A DNA stretch of 64,000 nucleotides from positions 38,351 through 102,350 of the forward strand of contig CAMNTH010000010.1 of assembly GCA_946557785.1 (NCBI GenBank). Reading direction: 5' to 3'. Origin of the DNA: an uncultured Blautia sp. (GTDB lineage Bacteria; Bacillota; Clostridia; Lachnospirales; Lachnospiraceae). Numbering within the stretch: the stretch's first letter is position 1; each line of letters starts with the position of its first letter. Under the pieces are notes generated by a model. That model made no database searches. It was not told the origin of the DNA and saw only the letters and a list, made by a program, of their open reading frames with translations. Below, piece after piece: positions 46,498 to 54,739 of this stretch. Made by a program: the position numbers and the translations under genes.

Positions 46498-47757
46498 TTA
46501 ATTCCCCATATCTCCCGCGTTCTTCAAAGAAGCTTCTTCATTCTTCATTCTATCAGGCTCCCCTGGTTCAAACTGACTGCGGCATTTCTTTGTAAGATTC
46601 CTTGCAGCATTCAAGTATCGGTTGCATCTGTGTCCATTTTCGCAAACGCATTCCTGCGTCTTCTTATCAACACTTACAACCTTTCCTCCACAGCTTCCGC
46701 AACAGGTGATAATTCCTCCGGCATTCACCTCAATAGCTATCATTCCCGCCTTCCATGCCTTATAAGAAAGGTATTCCCTTATCCGAATACTCAAATGTAT
46801 CGGACTCCAGTCTCCTGATGCGCCCATTACATATCGGCTGTAATCCTTATCATACTTAGGAACTGCAATTACACCCACGTCATGGTTTTCGCAAAATTTT
46901 ATAATCTCCCTGCTGACTGCATGAGCATAATGCTCGCCCAGGTGCTTCAAATGCATCCAGTACTTTTTGTTTGGCCGTCCCGTATGCACAGAGCCAAGAG
47001 ATTTTTCTGATTTTTCTATTTTCTCTAAAACACACCGGCAATGATGCTCATACTCTCTGCCGCCTTTAAAAAAACACACTGCAAGCTCATGATCATCTTT
47101 ATCCCGAATACTTCCTACTGCAAAAGCATCCCCATTGGTAAACTGCAGGCCGCAGATATTTCTGCCGTCCTTCATTCTTACCTTCACGGAATCAGAATCT
47201 CTGGTTGATTCCTTTACAGGTACATGCAGCATGATAAACTCTGCTTCAAGCACCACAGATGGTGACATAATCTGTCCATTTTCCGGAAATTTCTTCCCGT
47301 ACAGCCGGCAGCGCATCCATTCCCAGCCTTCTCCATTCCAGACCTTCAGTGTTATTTCACTGTCAGAAAAATCCCGGTACATGCCTTTATAAAAAACTGC
47401 TGCAGAATTTAACTGTTCTGCTTTTCGCCCCGGAGTATTCTTTCCTCTGGAAATATGGCTCTTGGCTGCTGCAATTCCTGCATTAGCCGCTGCTCTGCGA
47501 AAATACGGAGGAACCTTTCCCCATGGCAGAGGACTTTTAGGTGTTCTTTTTTCCTTGCCCGGCAAACTTAACAGTTCCAGCTCCCGTAAAATCATCTGGC
47601 TATTCAAATCCCATAACTCTTCATTCTCAAGAAATAACTCGTAATAAAATTTTTCTATCAAATTGTAAAATTTCTGTGTTTGTTTAAGCCATTCCGGATG
47701 TCTGCACCGAAGGCGCAGCCTCCAGGTTGTAATACTGTAGCCCTGCTTGCCGCTCAC
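46498..47757 (-). CDS. TnpB-like protein with RuvC catalytic residues replaced
   Basis: 419 residues from GTG 47757 (a stop lies two codons upstream in frame). TnpB/Cas12-like architecture: WED-type N-domain, then a RuvC-like fold and zinc ribbon. RuvC-I, where active TnpB has GxD, reads ICGLQFTNGDAFAVG (Q205 in place of Asp). RuvC-II reads GVIAVPKYDKDY (P300 in place of Glu). RuvC-III reads CNRYLNAARNL (N379/Y381 in place of the Asp pair), although NAARN and the ribbon Cys (CCGSCGG...CVCENGHRC) remain. There is no TnpA gene and no transposon end. It lies between the invertible segment and the polysaccharide cluster. Likely an RNA-guided DNA-binding protein without cleavage, like TldR; this is inference. 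Confidence 0.8.
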   Translation of the reverse strand: MSGKQGYSITTWRLRLRCRHPEWLKQTQKFYNLIEKFYYELFLENEELWDLNSQMILRELELLSLPGKEKRTPKSPLPWGKVPPYFRRAAANAGIAAAKSHISRGKNTPGRKAEQLNSAAVFYKGMYRDFSDSEITLKVWNGEGWEWMRCRLYGKKFPENGQIMSPSVVLEAEFIMLHVPVKESTRDSDSVKVRMKDGRNICGLQFTNGDAFAVGSIRDKDDHELAVCFFKGGREYEHHCRCVLEKIEKSEKSLGSVHTGRPNKKYWMHLKHLGEHYAHAVSREIIKFCENHDVGVIAVPKYDKDYSRYVMGASGDWSPIHLSIRIREYLSYKAWKAGMIAIEVNAGGIITCCGSCGGKVVSVDKKTQECVCENGHRCNRYLNAARNLTKKCRSQFEPGEPDRMKNEEASLKNAGDMGN

Positions 47758-47823
47758 TCTCTAATCAGTGTCCTTTCCTTAAAGTCCAAATATTTTTATA
47801 ACTTATCACAAAAGTTATTTTTT

Positions 47824-47847
47824 GTCGCTTATCATTTTCATAAGCGA
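47824..47847 (+). repeat. Inverted recombination site, left copy
   Basis: 24 bp: a G, arm TCGCTTAT, 7-bp core CATTTTC, arm ATAAGCGA. The arms are perfect inverted repeats and the core is asymmetric. It is identical to the reverse complement of 49260-49283. It lies 67 bp upstream of the TnpB-like start. Confidence 0.8.
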
Positions 47848-47907
47848 TAAAAGGAGGAGAGCCTTTATTTTTCAGGTTCTCCTCCTAACTGACCATTTTG
47901 CTGACTG

Positions 47908-49017
47908 CTAATAACAAAGCTGGTTGATGCAGTTTCGCTTCTGCTGCATACTGCTGTGTACATAAATGTCCATTGTGATTTTTGCGGACGAATGTCCAAG
48001 AATTTCGGATAATGTTTTGCTGTCGAAACCAATTTCCGTACATCGCGTGGCAAAGGCATGACGAAGGGAGTGAATATTAATGGAAGGAATTCCACAAAGA
48101 GTTAATATTCCATGAAATTTTCGCTGTACATTTCTTGGCTCTATGCAGGTAGATGATCCGGAAAGCAAATATGCATTTTCTTCGCTTCTGTAGGACTCCA
48201 ACATCTTTAATAAAAACTCTGGAATAGGAATATCTCTGATTGAAGAGATGGATTTTGGTGTACTCACGATTACCACAGTTTTTGGCTGACTGGGATTGTT
48301 CTGCTTATGATAGTCCAGATTTTTAATCCTGGAAACCGTACGGTTAATTTTCATTGTACCCATGCTAAAATCAATATCTTTCCATTGCAGTCCGCATAAT
48401 TCACCAACCCGGATTCCTGTATAAATACTCAATAAAATCCCTGTAGAAATTCTGTCTTTCTCCTCTATTAGATAAGAAATCAGCCGCTGAATCTGATCTT
48501 CCGAAAGAATGTGCAGCGGCTGTTCCGCAATTTTGGGATAGCGAATTTGAATTCCGCATAGAGACAGATAACCTCGCTGTTCCCCATAGTGAAGAATATT
48601 TCGGAGCAAAATCATTAATAGTTTTACTGTTCTCGGGGATAAGCCTGCCTGCATTTTTTCCATAGAAAACTGATTAATTAAATCCGTAGAGATTTCTTCT
48701 GTCAAGAAGTCTCCAAACCAAGGTAAAATATGTTTCTCAATTAATGTATCATAGGAAGCATAGCTGCTTTCCTTTACGGTATAGCGTGTGCTTTTCTTCC
48801 ATTCCATACAGAGAGCTTTCATTGACATTTTTCTGGGAGTGCCTTTTTGAAATCCGGATTGCTGCAGTGCCAGATTCTTTTTCTTTTTTACTTCTTCGTA
48901 GGTTTTAGCATACACATAACCATACTGAATCCTCCCATTTTGCTGTCTGCCCTTCTCATAACGCGCTTCCCATCTTCCGTCTTTTCTTTTTCTGATATTT
49001 TCTCCTCGCTTTGGCAT
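47908..49017 (-). CDS. Tyrosine recombinase (phage-integrase family)
   Basis: 369 residues. N-terminal AP2-like arm-binding region (RKRKDGRWEARYEKGRQQNGRIQYGYVYAKTYEE), SAM-like core-binding domain (about 60-165), catalytic domain to the end. Active residues are all visible: R in YTGIRVGELCGLQW, K in the following beta-hairpin, HxxR in IHSLRHAFATRC, H in LGHSSAKITMDIYVH and the Tyr within it. It resembles integrases of Gram-positive conjugative elements, but no element genes surround it. It reads toward the left inverted site. Confidence 0.93.
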   Translation of the reverse strand: MPKRGENIRKRKDGRWEARYEKGRQQNGRIQYGYVYAKTYEEVKKKKNLALQQSGFQKGTPRKMSMKALCMEWKKSTRYTVKESSYASYDTLIEKHILPWFGDFLTEEISTDLINQFSMEKMQAGLSPRTVKLLMILLRNILHYGEQRGYLSLCGIQIRYPKIAEQPLHILSEDQIQRLISYLIEEKDRISTGILLSIYTGIRVGELCGLQWKDIDFSMGTMKINRTVSRIKNLDYHKQNNPSQPKTVVIVSTPKSISSIRDIPIPEFLLKMLESYRSEENAYLLSGSSTCIEPRNVQRKFHGILTLCGIPSINIHSLRHAFATRCTEIGFDSKTLSEILGHSSAKITMDIYVHSSMQQKRNCINQLCY

Positions 49018-49177
49018 AATATGACACTCCTTTTTTAAGAGTATTATAATGCTTGACCATTTTTTTGCCCCTTATTTTCAAAAAATAGTACAGAATTCCG
49101 TAGCAGCATAGAAGAATATTTTATATTTTTTTCATAAAAAAGACTTTTTTGGGAGATTCTGTGTCATAATTGAAGAC

Positions 49178-49206
49178 TTGACAAGGGAGTAGCAGAATGC
49201 TATCAT
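49178..49206 (+). promoter_or_regulatory. Outward promoter inside the invertible segment
   Basis: TTGACA (49178-49183), 17-bp spacer (49184-49200), TATCAT (49201-49206). A perfect -35, optimal spacing and a 5/6 -10 make it one of the best promoters in the window. No gene starts in front of it: transcription runs through the right-hand site into a degraded gene read antisense. On inversion it would map to about 47901-47929, pointing left toward the TnpB-like gene. The rest of 49018-49177 is AT-rich and probably holds the recombinase promoter (TATAAT around 49043-49050 on the minus strand). Confidence 0.65.
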
Positions 49207-49257
49207 ACCATTAGGTCAAATATGACTTAAAAATTTAATGATTTTGCAAAAAGAAAC

Positions 49258-49292
49258 GGTCGCTTATGAAAATGATAAGCGACCATTTTTTC
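49258..49292 (+). terminator. Right-hand inverted site, also a hairpin with T-tract
   Basis: GGTCGCTTAT (49258-49267), core GAAAATG, ATAAGCGACC (49275-49284), then ATTTTTTCTT. It is the recombination site 49260-49283 and, on the plus strand, a typical intrinsic terminator. It would stop transcripts from the outward promoter 50 bp upstream. The left-hand site lacks the T-tract. Confidence 0.7.
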
Positions 49293-49307
49293 TTAAATCT
49301 AACTATA

Positions 49308-50762
49308 TTACATGGCTTTTAGTTCTTCTACAAATTCCTGTAGATGTTTCTTGGATTTGTATCATATTTTTTGCACAAATATGCTGCTACTCCAATCACC
49401 TCTCCCATCATTCCCCCTGTCCGCATTACCCTTACGGTTCCCAACGCATCATGAGATACACTTACATTTCTGCCTGCCATAAACATGTTCTTTATATTTC
49501 TTGAATAGAAGCAGCGATATGGCACAAAATATGGTTTTTTGAATTCTTCATGATAGTCATGGGTTAAAAACCATCTCCTTCATGAAATGCTGCGTAAAAT
49601 CTCTTATCTGGATAATGCACGTCAAAATTCCAGGTGGAAGGAACACATCTGTCATCAAATTCCACGCCCTTATACACATCACTTTTGGTAAGGATAATAT
49701 CCCCAAGTAATCTTCGAGACTCTCGTTTACCGCCAATATAAGAGGAAAATCCCAGTTCATAAGTTTCATAAGAATGATCAACATTTTTCAGGCAATCCCT
49801 TGCGCCGTACATCGCTCTGAAATTTGTATCTCTGGTATATTCTGCTCCTGCAATCGGATCAATTTCGCAGCCGCTTTCCCAGAACCAGCACCCCAAAGAA
49901 AGTTCATTCTCTTTTCCATAGATATCTTTTACCCACTCTCTTCCAGGAAAGTCAACATTACTCAAATCAATTGCCCAGTGACATCTGGGAAAAGTTTGAG
50001 ACACCCCCGTGTCCTTTACATGCCAGTAGCGTCCCCCATTGCATCCACAAACCACCTGGCTTCAAACCGTTTATAACAATTATTTTTCACATCCAATATT
50101 TCTGCAGATCTGATTTGGTCATCTTCTGTTTCCACATCCAGGAATACATGATCCAGCAATAACGTAAGATTCTCCTGATTGCGCAACAAATCCAGTTTTT
50201 TATCATCTTCGTATAAGCTGCCAACATTGCTGCTGCCATAATGGGCTTTTTCCTTTTGCTCCAATTCTGCCACAATATTCCCGATTCTCGGAAACGGCTC
50301 AAAATTAGTGTCACCTGCAAACCATACCCGCACTTCTGAACAATTATTGCCCCCAACAACAGGCCGATCCTGAATCAAAGCTGTTTTCAGCCCCCTTCTT
50401 GCAGCGGACAAGGCGGCACAAATTCCGGCAATTCCAGCTCCCGCTATTAAAATATCAAAGCTTTCCTTTTCCATATACTGGAGGTTTTCCGTCTGTTCCT
50501 TATAAAATAAAGAAAGTTCCTCCAACTCTACAGGAGGAATGAAATTCCTGTCCTGATGAAACAGAATCAATCCGCATCTTCCTTCAAAGCCTGTTAGGTC
50601 ATGAAGCCGCAGGGAAACCTTATTCTGACTGATTTCAATGCAGCCTCCGTCCTGCCACGTCCAGGTGTTTCAAAATTCACTGTGGTTACAGCATCCTCCA
50701 CAGGCTTTCCCAAGCCATGTGCCAGTAAATAAGGAACCCCCATGGTTGTGATTAACTGCGTA
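49308..50762 (-). pseudogene. FAD-dependent oxidoreductase, several frameshifts
   Basis: Four consecutive pieces in different frames make one protein: an N-terminal module ending in VTTVNFETPG, the FAD domain FDILIAGAGIAGICAALSAARRG with VVGGNNCSEVRVW (about 50016-50570), a middle piece (WFWESGCEIDPIAGAEYTRDT, 49564-50055) and the C-terminal NMFMAGRNVSVSHDALGTVRVMRTGGMMGE piece. This is the FAD_oxidored (PF12831) type often found in glycan-utilisation loci. The 5' end is fused to a truncated ABC permease. Confidence 0.8.
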
Positions 50763-51449
50763 TCAAGGAACCAGCCTCCAATCTCTTAAAAAGACTAATG
50801 CATCCAGATAATTATTCCAGTTCCACAAAAATACGATCATTCCAAGGGACGCCATCGTTGGCTTTACAATGGGCAGCATGATCTGAGCCCAGATGCAGAT
50901 TTCACTTGCCCCATCAATGCAGGCGGATTCTCGCAGTTCATCAGAAACCTGCATAAAAGCCTGCCGCATTAAAAAAGTTCCGGTCACAGTCACCAAACCT
51001 GGCAAAATCATGGAATAATGGGTATTTAAGATTCCCAATTTATCAAATAAAGCAAACTTAGGAATCATGGTAACCTGAGAAAGCACCATCATTGTTCCAA
51101 GATAGAGCAAAAAGATTGCATTGGATCCCCGGAACTTTATTTTTGCAAACGCATAGCCTGCCAGGGAACTGGTAATGATGGAACCCAGCATATTGATGAC
51201 CGCTATTTTTATAGAATTAAAATATGCAAGTCCAAAATGATAATCTCTTGGAGCTGCATCCCCGATATTCCACACGATCTCATAATTCCGGGTATACAGA
51301 TAATCAGGTATCCATTTGATCGGCAGAGAAGTAACGTCTATTTCTCTTTTCATAGATGCAGAAAGCCTCCAAAGAAAGGGGACGATCATGGTAATACCCA
51401 CCACAAGCATGATCGCGGTGATCATCTCAAGACCTGTCTCATCAAACAT
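50763..51449 (-). pseudogene. Carbohydrate ABC transporter permease, truncated
   Basis: 228 codons of a MalG/UgpE-type permease (MetI-like inner-membrane subunit): VPFLWRLSASMK, YFNSIKIAVINMLGSIITSSLAGYAFAKI, and the EAA loop ELRESACIDGASEICIWAQIMLPIVKP. The C-terminus stops at ALVFLRDW followed by sequence of the FAD oxidoreductase, so a deletion has joined two genes. The N-terminus lacks the usual cytoplasmic start. Partner permease, binding protein and ATPase are not present. Confidence 0.8.
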
Positions 51450-51488
51450 ATCCTTGTTTATTAAGTGTTCACATTATATCAATTGCAG

Positions 51489-51532
51489 CATTTCTTGTAT
51501 ATAAACATTTCTTGTATATAAACATTTCTTGG
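51489..51532. repeat. 17-bp tandem repeat, 2.6 copies
   Basis: CATTTCTTGTATATAAA occurs twice in tandem (51489-51505, 51506-51522) and is followed by a partial copy CATTTCTTGG. It lies between the degraded permease and the PPi-PFK promoter. Confidence 0.75.
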
Positions 51533-51547
51533 AATATTTCTCTTTAT

Positions 51548-51578
51548 TTTACGATTTATCCCAGATCTATGTTATAAT
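51548..51578 (+). promoter_or_regulatory. Promoter of the PPi-PFK gene
   Basis: TTTACG (51548-51553), 19-bp spacer, TGT-TATAAT (-10 at 51573-51578, extended). About 70 bases of leader precede the ATG. Confidence 0.5.
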
Positions 51579-51651
51579 GTACCAAATCCCTTTACTACAT
51601 TCCAAAGGGCACTTATCATAAATTTCATGAATTACAGGAGGTACATTTTAT

Positions 51652-52884
51652 ATGGCAAAGAAGAATCTGCTCGTCGGTCAGTCCGGCGGACCTACGGCAG
51701 TCATTAACAGCAGCCTTTACGGCGTGGTTTCCGAAGGGCTTTCCCATCCAGATGTCATCGGACATGTTTACGGTATGGTTAACGGAATCGAAGGATTTTT
51801 AAATGGAACAACTCTGGACTTCGAAGAAGCTCTTCCAGGCGAGAAGCTTGGATACCTGAAGCACACTCCAGGTGCTTATCTTGGCTCCTGCCGCTATAAG
51901 CTTCCGGAATCTTTGGAGGATCCGGTTTATCCTCTTCTTTTCCGAAAATTTGAAGAAATGAATATTGGATGGTTTTTCTATATCGGTGGAAATGACTCCA
52001 TGGATACCGTAAGTAAGCTTTCCCGCTATGCAGCTTCCATCGGCAGCGATATCCGTGTGATCGGAGAGCCAAAAACCATTGACAACGACCTGGTTCATAC
52101 AGATCATACCCCCGGTTTCGGAAGTGCGGCAAAATACGTTGCATCCACGGTTCGTGAAATCATATTGGATGCCAATGTTTACGAAAAGAAATCCGTTACC
52201 ATCGTTGAAATCATGGGGCGTCACGCAGGATGGCTCACTGCTGCCAGTGCTTTGGCAAGAAAGTATCAGGGAGACAACCCCTTATTTATCTACCTTCCGG
52301 AGGCAAACTTTGATACAGAGGAATTCCTCTCCAATGTGGAAAACGCCTTCCAAAAAAACTGTAATGTAGTTGTCTGTGTCTCTGAAGGAATCCATGATGA
52401 TAAAGGAACCTTCATCTGCGAATATGATAATTCCGTAGGTACAGACTCCTTTGGCCATAAGATGCTGGCAGGCTGCGGCAAATATCTGGAAAACCTTGTG
52501 CGCAGCCGTCTTGGAGTAAAAGCCCGTTCCATAGAGCTTAACGTAAGCCAGCGCTGCTCCTCTTCCATGCTATCAGCCACAGACCAGCAGGAAGCGATCG
52601 CTGCAGGCGTCTTTGGGGTAAAAGCAGCTCTTGATGGAGTAACCGGCATGATGGTTTCCTTTATCCGGGAGCAGAATGAAGATGGCTCTTACAAAATGTC
52701 CTGCGGCCTGGAAGATGTAAATGCCATCTGCAACGCAGAAAAACCTGTTCCAACCCAGTGGATCACTGACAATGGTTCCAATATCGCTGACGATTTCCTT
52801 GCTTATGCTCTGCCGCTTATTCAGGGCAAGGTGGATGTTCCCCTTGGAGAAGACGGACTTCCGGTTTTTGTTTACCGTAAATAA
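51652..52884 (+). CDS. pfp: Pyrophosphate-dependent 6-phosphofructokinase
   Basis: 410 residues, typical of the longer PPi-PFK/PFK group. LVGQSGGPTAVINSSLYG is the phosphate site; GGNDSMDT has Asp where ATP enzymes have Gly (GGDGS), the hallmark of PPi use; GEPKTIDNDL is the catalytic motif with Lys; MGRHAGWL binds F6P. It catalyses reversible F6P + PPi to F1,6BP + Pi. It fits a PPi economy with hppA. Start with AGGAGG 11 bases upstream. Single gene between its own promoter and terminator. Confidence 0.93.
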   Translation: MAKKNLLVGQSGGPTAVINSSLYGVVSEGLSHPDVIGHVYGMVNGIEGFLNGTTLDFEEALPGEKLGYLKHTPGAYLGSCRYKLPESLEDPVYPLLFRKFEEMNIGWFFYIGGNDSMDTVSKLSRYAASIGSDIRVIGEPKTIDNDLVHTDHTPGFGSAAKYVASTVREIILDANVYEKKSVTIVEIMGRHAGWLTAASALARKYQGDNPLFIYLPEANFDTEEFLSNVENAFQKNCNVVVCVSEGIHDDKGTFICEYDNSVGTDSFGHKMLAGCGKYLENLVRSRLGVKARSIELNVSQRCSSSMLSATDQQEAIAAGVFGVKAALDGVTGMMVSFIREQNEDGSYKMSCGLEDVNAICNAEKPVPTQWITDNGSNIADDFLAYALPLIQGKVDVPLGEDGLPVFVYRK

Positions 52885-52891
52885 ATCCATC

Positions 52892-52926
52892 AAAAAATCA
52901 GCCTCCTTTCCGGAAGCTGATTTTTT
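52892..52926. terminator. Convergent terminator between pfp and the subtilase gene
   Basis: AAAAAATCAGC (52892-52902) pairs with GCTGATTTTTT (52916-52926) around TCC/GGA. Works in both directions. Confidence 0.85.
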
Positions 52927-52934
52927 GTTTCCCT

Positions 52935-54689
52935 CTAAGTCAATAACTCAAAGGTATGATACAGATCTATTTTCCCATATCCCCAATCAGGGTTGGGATG
53001 CAGCCTGCCGTCATCTCTTCTGGCTCCTCTCTGCAAATAATTCTTTACACTGTTTCCTGTAAAAAAGGGTTCGTTTCCTCGGATCACCGCCCACTCAAAC
53101 AAAAGTGCCGAAACCCCTGCGTTCTGGGCAGCCGCAAGGCTGGTTCCCGATGCAGTGCCGAAATTTCCTCCCACAAGCGGTATCTTAATCTCCACTCCAG
53201 GTGCGGCAAAATTAGGCTTAATAACTCCGGCAGGCGTAAAGCCCCTGCTTGCCAGAGGATAGAGACTGCCGTCCCTGTAATCATAAGCAGTCATGGTCAT
53301 TCCGTCCTGGGCATCTCCCGGCGATGTAACTGTATGATAAGGAGATGGCTGCAGAAAAAAAGTATCATCCGGAATCAGCCCTGTTACAGGGAGCCACATA
53401 TGAAACTCTGCGCCGTCCACATCCCTGCCCTGAACCCGAATCCTCCAGATTCCAGGAGCAGGATGAAGAAACCGGAAATATACCAAAGTATTCCCCGAGT
53501 ACCGTTCAATGGGAACATAATTTACCAAAATCCTGGTGTCTACAAATACAAAAGATAGATCCTGGGTATTGCCCCTTAGCGCAGTACTTACCTGCTGTGC
53601 TTCTCCTGTAGGGGACTCAATAGTTATACGGAAAAGCTCCGGCGCACTTCCCCAAAATTCCATAGAAAACTGCGTTGTCTTTTCACCCACCCGAAGCTCC
53701 GCCGTATTTTCCGGCCTGTTCCGTTCCAAAACTCCTTCATAGTGATGCCTGGCCGCACCTTCGTTCCCTGCTGCGATGGATATGGCATTTCTGGTAAAGC
53801 CCGCCATATAATCAATGGTCTGGCACAAAGGGCTGTAACCGTCATGGGAGCCTTTGTTTGTTCCAAGGCCAATGCAGATAGATACAGGCATCTGATACCG
53901 TATAGCGCACTGCCTTGCATAAGCAATGGCCAGCATAATATCGTCCTCCTGGAAAAGATCTACTCCCTGGGGATAAAGATAAAAATCCCTGAGATAATCT
54001 TTTGCAGGCTTTAGCTTGATCACAATGAGCGATGCTTCTGGAGCAGCCCCGGAAAACCGCTCCTCTTCAATCACCTTCCCTGCTGCCGTACCGGCCATCA
54101 TGGTTCCATGTCCATTTTCATCAAGGGACGGCACCACCTCCAGAGGATTCTCAGATGCAAGAGCCAGATCTATCTCTTCTTTGGAAAAAACACGTCCAAA
54201 CGGTACATATTCACTTGGCCCTGCCGGAATTGTCTGATCCCATATTTCAAGGATCTTACTGCTGTTTCCATTACGGAAAGCCGGGCTTTGATAATCAATT
54301 CCGGAATCTATCACAGCAACCATTGTCCCTCTTCCACGAAGAGCCAAATAAGGATGGTCGTGGAGCTGCAGCACCCCGGAAGCCTGAAGGCTCTCCGCAT
54401 CCATATATGTATAACATTTGGGAATGGAATTGTAAGAGATGCTATTTAGTTCTACTTCTCCCACTGTACTTTTTGGGGCATATATGACAGCAAAAATATC
54501 ATTAATAATCAGAAATGTCCCATCAAACTCTTCTTCGACGGGACCAAAAACTTTCTCATTATATTTTACAAGAAAGCTCATATACTCCTGGTTCTGGGCA
54601 GGAACCAGGGGCTCTGCCCTCTCTTCTTCTCTTTCTTCCTGCTGGATTCTTATCCACTCTTCTGTCTCGTAATCTTCAGGTCTTAACAT
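52935..54689 (-). CDS. Subtilisin-like serine protease (S8, Csp type)
   Basis: 584 residues with no signal peptide. The triad is visible: Asp in VAVIDSGIDYQSPAF, His in ENGHGTMMAGTAAG, Ser in GTASGTSLAAAQNAG, where the usual GTSMAAPH carries substitutions after the Ser. An insert of about 150 residues lies between His and Ser, and a small N-terminal prodomain-like region (35-100) precedes the catalytic domain, as in the CspA/B/C germination proteases of Clostridia. CspB cleaves pro-SleC during germination. Orthology is inferred; a cytoplasmic or forespore location is likely. Confidence 0.85.
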   Translation of the reverse strand: MLRPEDYETEEWIRIQQEEREEERAEPLVPAQNQEYMSFLVKYNEKVFGPVEEEFDGTFLIINDIFAVIYAPKSTVGEVELNSISYNSIPKCYTYMDAESLQASGVLQLHDHPYLALRGRGTMVAVIDSGIDYQSPAFRNGNSSKILEIWDQTIPAGPSEYVPFGRVFSKEEIDLALASENPLEVVPSLDENGHGTMMAGTAAGKVIEEERFSGAAPEASLIVIKLKPAKDYLRDFYLYPQGVDLFQEDDIMLAIAYARQCAIRYQMPVSICIGLGTNKGSHDGYSPLCQTIDYMAGFTRNAISIAAGNEGAARHHYEGVLERNRPENTAELRVGEKTTQFSMEFWGSAPELFRITIESPTGEAQQVSTALRGNTQDLSFVFVDTRILVNYVPIERYSGNTLVYFRFLHPAPGIWRIRVQGRDVDGAEFHMWLPVTGLIPDDTFFLQPSPYHTVTSPGDAQDGMTMTAYDYRDGSLYPLASRGFTPAGVIKPNFAAPGVEIKIPLVGGNFGTASGTSLAAAQNAGVSALLFEWAVIRGNEPFFTGNSVKNYLQRGARRDDGRLHPNPDWGYGKIDLYHTFELLT

Positions 54690-54739
54690 ACTAACTCCTT
54701 TTCCCTGTTCTTACCTAAAGACTATGCCAGACAGAAGCT

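Larger units (their letters stand above)
47824..49283. mobile_element. Candidate invertible DNA segment (about 1.46 kb)
   Basis: Bounded by the two inverted sites, it holds the tyrosine recombinase and a strong outward promoter. The cores of the two sites are in opposite orientation, so recombination between them would invert the segment rather than excise it. The recombinase lies inside, so it would flip along with its own gene. Nothing else coding is visible within it. Confidence 0.65.

Noticed and set aside
46498..47757. Ordinary IS200/IS605 insertion
   Set aside because: No tnpA, no recognisable left or right ends, and the RuvC residues are gone; a live transposon is not supported.
47824..49283. 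The two 24-bp sites as attL/attR of an integrated element
   Set aside because: att sites of an integrated element are direct repeats; these cores are inverted.
49258..49292. The right-hand palindrome as only a terminator
   Set aside because: It can terminate, but an identical inverted 24-bp copy without a T-tract lies on the other side of a recombinase gene, which a plain terminator does not explain.
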